Below, piece after piece: positions 1-8,657 of a stretch of DNA of 64,000 nt. Numbering within the stretch: the stretch's first letter is position 1; every line of letters begins with the position of its first letter. The stretch lies in the NCBI GenBank assembly GCA_046233115.1, contig JBJXHM010000003.1, positions 310,001 to 374,000 of the forward strand, in the 5' to 3' direction. The position numbers and the translations under genes were made by a program. The notes below the pieces were generated by a model, which did not search any database, had not been told where the DNA came from, and was given only the letters and a program-made list of their open reading frames with translations. This DNA is from JACOMY01 sp046233115. GTDB lineage: Bacteria; Pseudomonadota; Alphaproteobacteria; Kiloniellales; JACOMY01.

Positions 1-857
1 TCGGGCCAGGTGGCAAAGAGGTCCCGATGCCCGACGCTAAGCTGCCGGCAGGATCTCAGATGCGCCTCGCGCCAGGCCGCCACGGCGGCCGGCGGCAGCA
101 GCCCGGTCTCCAGCGCCACCTGGGCGTAATCGCAGATCATGCGCTCGCGCAGATCCGCCTCGACGTCGCCGAGCTGCCAAGTGCTGTCGCCCTCCGCCAC
201 CGCCGCACCGCGCGTCTCCAGTGCGGCGCGCAGCAGACCCTGTGCGCTGGGCCCTGCAGCGACGCCGCCCAGGCCCTTGTCGGAGCGCTGGTGCGCGCCG
301 AAGGCCAGCGCGATCCCGGCGTCCAGCGGCTGTGGCGGCTCCGCGGCCAAGGTCCCGCTGTAGGTTAGGCTGGCATAGAAGGGAACGCGCCCGGCCGCCA
401 AGGCCTCGGCCAAAGCACCGAGCCAGGCTGGTCCGGCCAGATCGAAGAGGGCCGAGGCGGCGACCAGATCGGCCTCACCCGGCAGACCCGCCAGGCCGTC
501 GCTGAGATCGCGCCGCTCGAAGGTGACCGCGATCTCCCGCCCCGCCTGGATCAGGTGTAGCCCCGCACCCTGCTCCCCTGCCCCTTGGTCCCGGGACTCC
601 TCGGCCCAGGCCGCCAGGGAGCTGCGGGCGGCCGCGAGATTCTCCGGGTCGGCATCGATCAAGCGCCACTCCTGTCGGTCGGGCAACTGCGGCGCCAGGG
701 CTCTGAGAAGCGCCCCGGAGCCTGCACCCAGTTCACAAACAGTTGTACGTTCCCGGCCGTGGAAACATGCCTGCAAGCGGGCCAGCAGCCCTTGGTCGCG
801 CGCGCGACGATCGACCGTCTCGCGCTGGCTCAGCCACTCCGGCGTAAAGCCGCTCAT
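1..857 (-). CDS. SAM-dependent methyltransferase, 3' end beyond the window
   Basis: Reading frame open on the minus strand from ATG at 857 to the window edge (285 codons, no stop seen). Residues about 40-50 (VCELGAGSGALL) form the glycine-rich motif I of class I SAM methyltransferases, and LIDADPE about 30 residues later fits the acidic loop that binds the SAM ribose. The start overlaps the stop of the upstream glycosyltransferase as ATGA, so the two are translationally coupled. The substrate is unknown; the neighbours (glycosyltransferase, pterin-synthase-like protein, dehydrogenase) suggest it methylates a small-molecule product of this cluster. Truncation is only by the window edge. Confidence 0.75.
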   Translation of the reverse strand, partial: MSGFTPEWLSQRETVDRRARDQGLLARLQACFHGRERTTVCELGAGSGALLRALAPQLPDRQEWRLIDADPENLAAARSSLAAWAEESRDQGAGEQGAGLHLIQAGREIAVTFERRDLSDGLAGLPGEADLVAASALFDLAGPAWLGALAEALAAGRVPFYASLTYSGTLAAEPPQPLDAGIALAFGAHQRSDKGLGGVAAGPSAQGLLRAALETRGAAVAEGDSTWQLGDVEADLRERMICDYAQVALETGLLPPAAVAAWREAHLRSCRQLSVGHRDLFATWP

Positions 858-1906
858 GGTGCCCGCACCGTGGCTAGGGCCGCGGCCAGCTTGGCCGCGG
901 TATCCTGCCAGCTCGGCAAGTCGGCACCGGCACGCCAGGCCGCCGCTGCCTTGGCCTCGGCGAGCACCCGGTCGGTGAGAAGCTGCCGCAGCGCCCCGGC
1001 CAGCGCCCCGGCGTCCCCCGGCGGCACGAAGAGGGCGGCCGCCGCTGGCACGGTCTGCGGCACCGCGCCGGTCGGGCAGGCGACGATCGGCAGGCCATGC
1101 GACAGGGCCTCGGCGAAGGCCATGCCATAGCCCTCGTAGTAGCTGGGCAATACGAAAACATCGGCCGCGCGGTAGGCCGTGGCCAGGGTGGCCTCGTCCA
1201 TCTCTCCGGTCAGCTCAACCCGTGCCGCCAGGTCGTGCTCTGCGATCAGCGCACGCACCCTGGCGGCCGCTGCCGGCTCACGGGTATTGCTGCCGACCAG
1301 GCGACAGCGCCAGTCGAGATCCTTCAGGCGGGCCAGGGCCTGGACCAGGCAGTCCTGTCCCTTGCGCGGCGAGAGGGTGCCGACCGAGAGCAGGCAGGGC
1401 CGGGCACCGTCCCGCGGCGCCGGCGCCTCCGGCCGCCGGGTGCCGGGCTCGGCCACGGTGATGCGGCCTTCAGGCACACCGTAGCTGCGGACCAGCTCGC
1501 GGGCGGTCTCGTGACTGGTGACGATCACCGCCGCGCTGACCGCCAGCGCCCTCCGCTCGCTCTCGCGCAGGACGGCGGCGCGCTCCGGGTCGACCCCGGT
1601 CTCCAGCGCCAGGGGATGATGCACCAGGGCCACCCAGCGCCCGCGCTGCTCCTCCAGAAGCCAGTCCGGGAAGCAGCCGAAGGCCAGGCCGTCGACCAGC
1701 AGCAGGCGGTCGGCCGGCGCCGCACGCAAGGCACTTGCGGTGGCAGCAAGATCGGCCTCGTCCGGCTGCGGAAAGTCGCCCGGAAGCTGTAGGTGCGTGA
1801 GCCGCCAGCCCGCTACCGGCGGGGTCGCCAGCAGCGCACGCGCGTAAGCATAGCCCCCGGTGCGGCTCTCCAGGTCACCCGGTATCGCGAAAGAGACCTC
1901 GGGCAC
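854..1906 (-). CDS. GT4-type glycosyltransferase
   Basis: 350 aa with the two-domain GT-B layout. The C-terminal half carries LLSVGTLSPRKGQD (start of the donor-binding domain) and the family signature around PSYYEGYGMAFAEALSHGLP, in which the glutamates contact the nucleotide-sugar, followed by GAVP. It should transfer a sugar from a nucleotide donor to an unknown acceptor in the cytoplasm. It lies 8 bp downstream of the pterin-synthase-like gene and overlaps the methyltransferase by 4 bp, so it is part of one operon. No membrane segment or signal peptide is visible. Confidence 0.85.
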   Translation of the reverse strand: MPEVSFAIPGDLESRTGGYAYARALLATPPVAGWRLTHLQLPGDFPQPDEADLAATASALRAAPADRLLLVDGLAFGCFPDWLLEEQRGRWVALVHHPLALETGVDPERAAVLRESERRALAVSAAVIVTSHETARELVRSYGVPEGRITVAEPGTRRPEAPAPRDGARPCLLSVGTLSPRKGQDCLVQALARLKDLDWRCRLVGSNTREPAAAARVRALIAEHDLAARVELTGEMDEATLATAYRAADVFVLPSYYEGYGMAFAEALSHGLPIVACPTGAVPQTVPAAAALFVPPGDAGALAGALRQLLTDRVLAEAKAAAAWRAGADLPSWQDTAAKLAAALATVRAP

Positions 1907-1914
1907 GGATCGCC

Positions 1915-2319
1915 TCAGGCGCCGACCGGCCCCTCGTACCAGGCCTTGGCCACGTGGGATTCGTTCAGGGTGACCCGCAGGGTGTCGATGCCCTTGGCCG
2001 CAGGGCCCAGCTTGCCGGCGCGGATCTCCGCCACCATGGCATCGAAGATATGCTTGGCCAGCACCTCGGTGGTCGAGTCTCGCCCCTTGAAAGGCTCCAT
2101 CTCATCGAGGTTGACGTAGGAGAGCGGATGCAAGACCCGCTTCAGCGCGTCGAGCGCCAAGCCGATGTCGACGACGATCTTGTTCTCGTCCAGCTCGGCC
2201 CGGAAGAAGGTCATGTCGACCACGTAGGTGGCCCCGTGCAGGCGCTGCGCCGGCCCGAAGACCTCTCCGGCCAGGCTGTGTGCCACCATGATGTGGTCGC
2301 GGACTTCCACGGCGTACAT
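1915..2319 (-). CDS. 6-pyruvoyltetrahydropterin synthase-like protein with a degenerate active site
   Basis: 134 aa, the normal length for the PTPS/QueD fold. Family features seen are VAHSLAG (His14), LHGATY (His28) and the C-terminal TLNESHVAKAWY, with the Glu-Ser that anchors the pterin ring. However, the usual Cys-x3-His-Gly-His motif is changed: the catalytic Cys position is Ala24 and the third zinc His is Ala30. It is therefore unlikely to be a standard QueD or PTPS. It is co-directional with the upstream MDR dehydrogenase and the downstream glycosyltransferase. Family membership is confident; the reaction is not. Confidence 0.75.
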   Translation of the reverse strand: MYAVEVRDHIMVAHSLAGEVFGPAQRLHGATYVVDMTFFRAELDENKIVVDIGLALDALKRVLHPLSYVNLDEMEPFKGRDSTTEVLAKHIFDAMVAEIRAGKLGPAAKGIDTLRVTLNESHVAKAWYEGPVGA

Positions 2320-2361
2320 AGGCGTTTCCTTTCGGTTCGTCTTGCTTCAGTCGATCTTGAT

Positions 2362-3345
2362 TCAGTCGGCGGGATAGCGGATCAGCGGCAGGAAGCCCGA
2401 GGCCCCGGCCTCCAGCGCCCGGGCCAGACGGTCGGGCACCTCGGCGAAGGGGATCTCCTCTCCTAGCAGCCGGTCGAAACGGGGATCCTTCAACAGCTCA
2501 AGGGCCTTGGCCAGGCGTCGTCGGTTGGGCCAGCGCGGCGCGCGCGCCGGCGGCACCCGGCCGACCTGCGATGAGATAAGGCGCAACCGGCGGGAATGGA
2601 AGGCACCCCCCAGCGGCAGGGTGACCGCCCTGCTGCCGAACCAGCTCGCCTCGACCACACGCGCCTCCTGGCCTGCGGCGGCGAGCGCCGTCCGCAGGCC
2701 GGCCTCGCTGGCGCTGGTGTGGATCACGATATCCTGATCGCCCGGCACCGCGTCCGGCGACGCGAAGGTGGCACCCAGCGCCACCGCGGTCTCCGCCCGC
2801 TCGGCCAGCAGGTCGCTGACCGTGACCTCGCTGCCCGGCAAAGCCGCCGCGAGACCGGCGGCAAGCATGCCCAGCACCCCACCGCCGACGATGAGGATGC
2901 GGTCGCCGGGGCCGGCCTCGGCGTCCCACAGCAGGTTGAGCGCGGTCTCCATGTTGGCGGCGAGCGCGGCACGCCTGGGCGGCAGGTCCGCGGGCAACGG
3001 CAGGACAGCCCAGGCCGGCAGCCACTGACGGCTTTGATGCGGTGCCAGGGCGAAGACGCAGCGCCCAAGCAACTCCTGCGGGCCGGCCTCGACCTCGCCC
3101 ACCAACTGGTAGCCATACTTCACCGGAAAGGGGAAATCGCCCTGCTGCAGCGGCGCGCGCATGCGCTGCCACTCGCTTTCAGGCACGAGGCCGTGAAAGA
3201 CCAGGCGCTCGGTCCCCCGTGAGAGCCCGGACCACAGGGTCTTTACGCAGACGTGATCCGCGTCGCCGGCCTGCAGCGGCTCGTCGCGGAGCACGGCCCG
3301 GCCGGCGGTTTCGTACCACAATGCAGTGGTGGTTGTTGGGGTCAT
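2362..3345 (-). CDS. MDR-superfamily dehydrogenase
   Basis: 327 aa. An N-terminal GroES-like domain (SGLSRGTERLVFHG; YGYQLVGEVE) is followed by a nucleotide-binding domain with ILIVGGGVLGMLAA at about residues 148-161. The structural and catalytic zinc ligand patterns of classical alcohol dehydrogenases are not evident, so it may be zinc-independent. It heads the minus-strand cluster PTPS-like / glycosyltransferase / methyltransferase and is divergent from opgH. Probably an NAD(P)H-dependent oxidoreductase acting on the cluster's pterin or sugar intermediate; this role is inferred from context only. Confidence 0.75.
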   Translation of the reverse strand: MTPTTTTALWYETAGRAVLRDEPLQAGDADHVCVKTLWSGLSRGTERLVFHGLVPESEWQRMRAPLQQGDFPFPVKYGYQLVGEVEAGPQELLGRCVFALAPHQSRQWLPAWAVLPLPADLPPRRAALAANMETALNLLWDAEAGPGDRILIVGGGVLGMLAAGLAAALPGSEVTVSDLLAERAETAVALGATFASPDAVPGDQDIVIHTSASEAGLRTALAAAGQEARVVEASWFGSRAVTLPLGGAFHSRRLRLISSQVGRVPPARAPRWPNRRRLAKALELLKDPRFDRLLGEEIPFAEVPDRLARALEAGASGFLPLIRYPAD

Positions 3346-3373
3346 ATCCGTCCTGAAACTGCGCTCTCGGCGC

Positions 3374-3391
3374 TGTCACACAGAGGTGACA
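3374..3391. promoter_or_regulatory. Inverted repeat in the divergent opgH promoter region
   Basis: TGTCAC-6 nt-GTGACA is a perfect 6+6 inverted repeat in the 128-bp gap between the divergent MDR dehydrogenase and opgH. The position and symmetry suit a dimeric regulator's operator. No regulator for it can be named from the sequence. Confidence 0.35.
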
Positions 3392-3473
3392 AGTCCGGAG
3401 CCTTTTTCCGACATTATCCTGCGGTAACTCACTGCCGCAGGCGGTTGTAAAACAAGCATGAGGTCACGCGCAG

Positions 3474-5306
3474 ATGTCCGTTGAGGTCCAAACGCAGGGT
3501 AGCGGGACAATTGAGGCCGCGCGACGGCAGAGATCGCGCAGTCAGGCCCCTTACAAGGGGCGCCGCTGGTTCTTCTTCCTGCTCAACCTGGCGAGCGTGG
3601 CGGGCCTGACCGCCCTGATGGTGCGGATCCTCTCCAGCGGCGGCTGGACCTGGGCCGAGCCCTTCATGCTGGTAGGTTTCCTGCTGACCCTGCCCTGGCT
3701 CAGCATCGGATTCTGGAACGCGCTGATCGGGCTTGCCATCCGTCTCTTCGTGCGCGATCCGGCGCGCTATCTCACGCCGGCCCTGGGCCGCAGCGACGGC
3801 AAGGAGGCCATCGTCTATCGCACCGCGCTGGCGATGGCGGTGCGCAACGAGGAGGCCCAGGTGGTGCTGCGCCGGCTGGAAGCCATGCAGGCCGACCTGG
3901 AGGCCCAGGGCGTGGGCGAGCGCTTCGACATCCATCTCCTGAGCGACAGCAGCCGGCCGGAGGTGATCGCTGCCGAAGAGGCCGCGATCGCCGCCTGGCG
4001 CGCCCGCTCGGCCCGGCCGGAGCAGATCTTCTACCGCCGGCGCGCGGACAACGCCGGCTTCAAGGCCGGCAACGTCCGCGAGTTCGTGACTCGCTGCGGC
4101 AACGACTACGACCTCTTCATCCCGTTGGACGCCGACAGCTTCCTCTCGGCCCGCGCCGTCCTGCGCCTGGTCCGGACGATGCAGGCCAGTCCGGAGATCG
4201 GCATCCTGCAGGGCCTGGTCGTCGGCATGCCGGCCCAGACCTTCTTCGCCCGCGCCTTCCAGTTCGGCATGCGGCACGGAATGCGCGCCTACACCGCCGG
4301 CAGCGCCTGGTGGCACGGCGACTGCGGCCCCTTCTGGGGCCACAACGCGGCGATCCGCACCGCCGCCTTCCGCGACCACTGTCACCTACCGGTCTTGCCC
4401 GGCAAGCCGCCGCTGGGCGGCCCCATCCTCAGCCACGACCAGGTCGAGGCGGCGCTGATGCGGGCCGCCGGCTACGAGGTCCGGGTGATCTGCGAGGAGG
4501 ACGAGAGCTGGGAAGAGAATCCGCCGGCGCTGCCCGACTTCATCAAACGCGACCTGCGCTGGTGCCAGGGCAACATGCAGTACTGGCGCCTCCTGGGCCT
4601 GCCCGGCCTGAAGCCGACCAGCCGGGTTCAGCTCGCGCTCGCCATCTTGATGTACATGGGCGCACCGGGCTGGATGCTCTTCATCGGTGCCAGCGCGCTG
4701 CAGGCCTGGCTGGTCGCCGGCGGCGCCGAGGCGACGGCCGGCGCCCCGCCCTTTCCGCTCGGCCTGGGCATCCTGCTCTTCGTCGTGGTCATGGTGATGG
4801 CGCTGATGCCCAAGATCATCGGCGTGATCGACGTGCTGCTCAGCCGCGCCAGCCGGCGCCGCTATGGCGGCACCCTGCGCGTCGTCGTCGGCGCGCTGGC
4901 CGAGTTCCTCTTCTCGACCCTGCTCACCCCCATCGTTGCCGTAGCGCAGACCCGCTTCCTGATCGGCCTGATGCTGGGCAAGCGGATCGCCTGGGACGCG
5001 CAGCGCCGGCAGGGCCTCGGCCTGAGCTGGCGCGAGGCCTGCCGCGGCCTCTGGATCCAGAGCCTGCTGGGCCTCGGCCTGCTCGCCCTCCTGGCCTACA
5101 CCGCCCCCTCGGTCCTGCCCTGGGCCTCGCCGCTGATCGGTTCCTTCCTGGGTGCCACCCTCTTCGCGGTCTGGACCGCAGCCCCGCTGCCGAGCCGTAT
5201 CAGCCGCCGCCTCGGGCTCTGGGACATCCCGGAAGACCGGATCGCCTCCGCCCCGCTCGCCACCCTGGAAGGACCGCCGCCAGAGCCCCTGCTGGCCGCC
5301 GCCTGA
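3474..5306 (+). CDS. opgH: Glucans biosynthesis glucosyltransferase H
   Basis: 610 aa inner-membrane GT2 enzyme that polymerises glucose from UDP-glucose into the osmoregulated periplasmic glucan backbone. Two N-terminal membrane helices (about residues 32-52 and 63-90) are followed by the catalytic domain: SDSS near 157, the metal-binding DAD near 219-221, an SHDQVEA region, and RDLRWCQGN as the QxxRW-type motif. Several hydrophobic C-terminal helices complete the export path. It is shorter than E. coli OpgH, as in other alphaproteobacteria. The usual partner opgG is not next to it in this window. Confidence 0.9.
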   Translation: MSVEVQTQGSGTIEAARRQRSRSQAPYKGRRWFFFLLNLASVAGLTALMVRILSSGGWTWAEPFMLVGFLLTLPWLSIGFWNALIGLAIRLFVRDPARYLTPALGRSDGKEAIVYRTALAMAVRNEEAQVVLRRLEAMQADLEAQGVGERFDIHLLSDSSRPEVIAAEEAAIAAWRARSARPEQIFYRRRADNAGFKAGNVREFVTRCGNDYDLFIPLDADSFLSARAVLRLVRTMQASPEIGILQGLVVGMPAQTFFARAFQFGMRHGMRAYTAGSAWWHGDCGPFWGHNAAIRTAAFRDHCHLPVLPGKPPLGGPILSHDQVEAALMRAAGYEVRVICEEDESWEENPPALPDFIKRDLRWCQGNMQYWRLLGLPGLKPTSRVQLALAILMYMGAPGWMLFIGASALQAWLVAGGAEATAGAPPFPLGLGILLFVVVMVMALMPKIIGVIDVLLSRASRRRYGGTLRVVVGALAEFLFSTLLTPIVAVAQTRFLIGLMLGKRIAWDAQRRQGLGLSWREACRGLWIQSLLGLGLLALLAYTAPSVLPWASPLIGSFLGATLFAVWTAAPLPSRISRRLGLWDIPEDRIASAPLATLEGPPPEPLLAAA

Positions 5307-5319
5307 GCCCGGTCGCGCT

Positions 5320-5358
5320 CTGTCATCCCGCTGTCAAATTTGCCGCGCCCGCTGTCAA
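5320..5358 (+). promoter_or_regulatory. Candidate operator: CTGTCAA repeats upstream of the transporter operon
   Basis: The 183-bp gap between opgH and the ABC-transporter operon holds CTGTCAT (5320-5326), CTGTCAA (5331-5337) and CTGTCAA (5352-5358). The two exact copies start 21 bp apart, two helical turns. The same pair at the same 21-bp spacing occurs before the PLP enzyme/BMC operon at 11403-11430, and bases flanking the first copy also match. This suggests one regulator controlling both operons. The regulator gene is not in the window. Confidence 0.5.
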
Positions 5359-5489
5359 GCCGGCCGTGCGACTTGCATTGACGATCCCAAGGGTGCTGCA
5401 CTGCAGTACGTCCAGTCCACAATACTGGTGGCCGGCAGCAAGACCGGTCCGGGGCGGACGTGGCGATCAAGCGACAACAGGAGGCAGTC

Positions 5490-6626
5490 ATGATTGGACG
5501 CAGAACTATTCTTAAGGGGACCGCCGGACTTGCCGCCGCAGGCATGCTTGGCTTCCCGTCGCTCACGCAGGCCGCGCGCGACGACGAGCTGAACATCCTC
5601 TGCTGGGAAGGCTACAACACGGACGATGTCCTCGATCCTTTCCGTGACATGCACTCCGGTGCCACGGTCCGGGCCGAGAGCGGCACCTCCGACCCGGACA
5701 TGATCAACAAGCTGCGCGCCGGAGAGACCAAGGTCTGGGACCTGATCAACGTCAACCAGCCCTGGGCGCAGAACCAGCTCTACCCAGAGGGCTTGATCAA
5801 GCCCTTGGACAAGAAGCGCTTCGAGCCTTACTTCGCCTCCATGATGCCGGAGTTCCAGGGCCCCTACCCGCTGGCGATGAGCAAGAACGGCGAGGACCTG
5901 ATCGGCATGGTCCAGCGCTTCGGCCCCTTCAGCTTCGTCGTCAACACCGACAAGATCAGCCGCGAGATGGCCGAGGACGAGGGCTACAAGCTGTTCCTCG
6001 ACGCCGGCATGAAGGACCGCTACGGCATCCTCACCTACGACAACTGGAACATCATGCACATGTGCATGGCGGTCGACCTCAACCCCTTCGAGCCGCTGAA
6101 CGACCCGCAGGAGGCCAAGTTCGAGACCGCGGCCAAGCAGATCTTCGGCGGCGCCAAGCTCCTGACCGACGACCTGGTGGCGATGAATACGGCGCTGATC
6201 AACGGCGAGATCGACGCCTACTTCACCGGCGGCACCTACACCGCCTCGCCGGCCCGCTTCGACGGCCAGACCCAGGTGCGCGGCATCACGCCGAAATCCG
6301 GGCCGGTCCAGGGCAAGGGCGGCGTGGTCTGGGTCGAGGTGACCTCGCTGGTCAACAACCCCGATCCCTCGCCGCTGGCCGCCGACTTCCTGGAGTATGT
6401 CCAAACCGCCGAGGCCAGCAAGAAGGTCGCCTTCGCCGAGGGCACCTACAATCCGGTCGCTCAGATGGGCCGCAAGGAGGTTCTGGAGCTCTTCGATGCG
6501 GACGAGCTGGATGCGATCCAGTGGGATTCGCTGGAAGAGGAGATGAGCCGCTCGGTCGACTACCAGATCGTCGCCTCCTACGACCGCCTGCAGGAGATCT
6601 ACAACGCCGCACGCCGCGGCGGTTGA
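5490..6626 (+). CDS. PotD-like ABC transporter substrate-binding protein (Tat-exported)
   Basis: 378 aa periplasmic binding protein of the spermidine/putrescine family. The start at 5490 is chosen because AGGAGG lies about 7 bp upstream and the N terminus then reads MIGRRTILKG, a twin-arginine signal followed by a hydrophobic stretch ending TQAARDDEL. Mature features include NILCWEGYNTDD and FTGGTYTASP, typical of PotD-like proteins. First gene of a unit encoding ATPase, two permeases, SDR and kinase. The context (amino-alcohol-type BMC enzymes downstream) suggests it binds a small amine or amino-alcohol rather than a polyamine; the ligand is inferred. Confidence 0.85.
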   Translation: MIGRRTILKGTAGLAAAGMLGFPSLTQAARDDELNILCWEGYNTDDVLDPFRDMHSGATVRAESGTSDPDMINKLRAGETKVWDLINVNQPWAQNQLYPEGLIKPLDKKRFEPYFASMMPEFQGPYPLAMSKNGEDLIGMVQRFGPFSFVVNTDKISREMAEDEGYKLFLDAGMKDRYGILTYDNWNIMHMCMAVDLNPFEPLNDPQEAKFETAAKQIFGGAKLLTDDLVAMNTALINGEIDAYFTGGTYTASPARFDGQTQVRGITPKSGPVQGKGGVVWVEVTSLVNNPDPSPLAADFLEYVQTAEASKKVAFAEGTYNPVAQMGRKEVLELFDADELDAIQWDSLEEEMSRSVDYQIVASYDRLQEIYNAARRGG

Positions 6627-6718
6627 GGCTCTGCCCGTCGGGGGAGGAGAGGCGGCGCCGCTCCTCCCCTCGACCCATTTTGTCCGTCCCGCAACGTTCC
6701 GGTGAGGAGCAGCCCTTG

Positions 6719-7792
6719 ATGGCATCGCAGATCGTTCTGCGCCTGGAAGGAGTGAGCAAGCGCTTCGGCGGCTTCACCGCACTCGACAACATCACCCTGG
6801 ACATCGCCGACGGCGAGTTCCTGACCATCGTCGGGCCGTCCGGCAGCGGCAAGACCACCATGATCCGCCTGCTGGTGGGCATGGACGCGCCGACGGAAGG
6901 GGCGATCTACCTCTCCGGCCGCGAGATCACCCACGTGCCGGCCAACAAGCGGCCGACCTGCATGGTGTTCCAGTCGCTGGCCCTCTTCCCCCACCGCACG
7001 GTCGGCCAGAACATCGAGTTTCCGCTGAAGATCAAGGGCGTGCCGCCCGCCGCCCGGCGCGAGCGTGCGCTGGAGCTGCTGCAGCTGCTGCGCCTGCCGG
7101 CCGACTACTACGGCAAGGGCGTGATGCAGTGCTCGGGCGGCGAGCGCCAGCGCGTGGCGCTGGCCCGCGCGCTGGCCTTCGATCCCGAGATCCTCTTCTT
7201 CGACGAGCCGCTCTCGGCCCTAGACTACCGCCTGCGCAAGACCCTGGAGAAAGAGCTGAAGGACCTGCACCGGCGCACTGGCAAGACCTTCGTCTACATC
7301 ACCCATAGCCTGGAAGAGGCTATGGTGATGTCGGACCGGATCGCCATCATGCGGTCCGGCAAGATCGTCCAGATCGGCACCGCGGAGGAGATCTACAACA
7401 CCCCCGAGAGCCGCTTCGTCGCCGAGTTCATGGGCGAGGTGAACCTCTTCGCCCTTACCGGCACCGGCGGTGGCGGCTTCCAGGCACCGAAGGTCGGCCT
7501 GCAGGTCGAGCGCTCGACGCTGGCCATTGCCGAGGGCGAGAACGCCACCCTGATGGTCCGGCCCGAGTTCATCCGCTTCCTGGGCGAGGGCGACAGCGCC
7601 GACTGCCGCCTGGAGGGCGAGCTGCACAACGACTTCGTGCTGGGCTCACGCGTGCACTACGAGGTCGAGCTGGCCGACGGCCGGGTGATCACGGTGGAGA
7701 AGCTGGGCGAGGCCCGCTTCCAGGGCGACTACGGCGACCGGGTGGCCCTGGGCTTCGACCTGGCCCATGGCCACCTGATCCACGAGGCCTAG
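6719..7792 (+). CDS. PotA-like ABC transporter ATP-binding protein
   Basis: 357 aa. Walker A GPSGSGKTT, Q-loop VFQSLALFPH, signature CSGGERQRVALA and Walker B ILFFDEPLSALD are all present, followed by the switch His (YITHSLEEAM). The C-terminal 110 residues form the TOBE regulatory domain typical of PotA/FbpC importers. In the signature the usual LSGG reads CSGG. It lies about 90 bp after the binding protein and 7 bp before the first permease. It powers import of the ligand bound by the PotD-like protein. Confidence 0.9.
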   Translation: MASQIVLRLEGVSKRFGGFTALDNITLDIADGEFLTIVGPSGSGKTTMIRLLVGMDAPTEGAIYLSGREITHVPANKRPTCMVFQSLALFPHRTVGQNIEFPLKIKGVPPAARRERALELLQLLRLPADYYGKGVMQCSGGERQRVALARALAFDPEILFFDEPLSALDYRLRKTLEKELKDLHRRTGKTFVYITHSLEEAMVMSDRIAIMRSGKIVQIGTAEEIYNTPESRFVAEFMGEVNLFALTGTGGGGFQAPKVGLQVERSTLAIAEGENATLMVRPEFIRFLGEGDSADCRLEGELHNDFVLGSRVHYEVELADGRVITVEKLGEARFQGDYGDRVALGFDLAHGHLIHEA

Positions 7793-7799
7793 CCGGACC

Positions 7800-8654
7800 A
7801 TGGAACGGATCGAGGAACGACAGGGTTTTCTCTCGGCGCTGCCGATCCTGGCGATCATGGCGCTGATCTTCCTGGCACCGCTGCTGGTGGTGGCGGCCTT
7901 CGCCTTCATGCCACCGAAGGTCTTCGATCTCGCCCACCTGCCCAGCTTTCAGAGCTTCCGCATCTTCATCGAACAGGGTTACTACGGCTCGCTGCTCTGG
8001 TCGCTGGGCATGGCGGCCGCCGCCACGGTGATCCTCTTCATCCTTTGCTATCCGCTGGCCTACGGCATGGCCAAGGTCTTCGGGCGCTTCTCGCTCGTGA
8101 TCACCATCGCGGTGGTGCTGACCCTCTTCGTCTCGGAGAACATCCGCCTCTTCGGCTGGGTCCTGACCCTGATGAAGGGCGGCATGCTGCTGGGCTACAT
8201 CAAGGCCTGGACCGGGCTGGAGCTGGACGGCCTGCTCTACAACGTGCCGATCATCGTGCTGGGCCTGGCCTACGCCTACTTCCCCTTCATGCTGTTCCCG
8301 CTGGCCCAGGGCATCTCCATGGTCCCCGACGACGTGCGCCAGGCGGCCAGCGACCTGGGCGCCTCGCGGGCTCGCATCTTCTGGGAAATCGACCTGCCGC
8401 TGGCCATGCCCGGCATCCTGGTCGGCTCCCTCCTCACCTTCGTGCTGGCGGCCGGCGCGATGGCGGAATCGAAGCTGCTGGGCGGCCAGGCGGTCATCGT
8501 CATGGCCGACGAGATCGAGACCGCCTTCACCTACGGCCAGAACTGGCCGCTGGGCTCGGCCCTGGCGCTGATCCTGATCCTGATCATCGGCGGTCTCGCG
8601 ATCTTCGCGCTCTCGAAGATCGACCTCGACGGCATCATGGGGCGGAGGCGCTAG
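7800..8654 (+). CDS. PotB-like ABC transporter permease
   Basis: 284 aa inner-membrane protein with about six hydrophobic helices. It has the EAA-type cytoplasmic loop that docks on the ATPase (QAASDLGASRARIFWEIDLPLAMPGI, around residues 180-205). The next gene, PotC-like, starts 3 bp after its stop. Together the two permeases form the channel of the amine-type importer. Confidence 0.88.
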   Translation: MERIEERQGFLSALPILAIMALIFLAPLLVVAAFAFMPPKVFDLAHLPSFQSFRIFIEQGYYGSLLWSLGMAAAATVILFILCYPLAYGMAKVFGRFSLVITIAVVLTLFVSENIRLFGWVLTLMKGGMLLGYIKAWTGLELDGLLYNVPIIVLGLAYAYFPFMLFPLAQGISMVPDDVRQAASDLGASRARIFWEIDLPLAMPGILVGSLLTFVLAAGAMAESKLLGGQAVIVMADEIETAFTYGQNWPLGSALALILILIIGGLAIFALSKIDLDGIMGRRR

Positions 8655-8657
8655 GCC

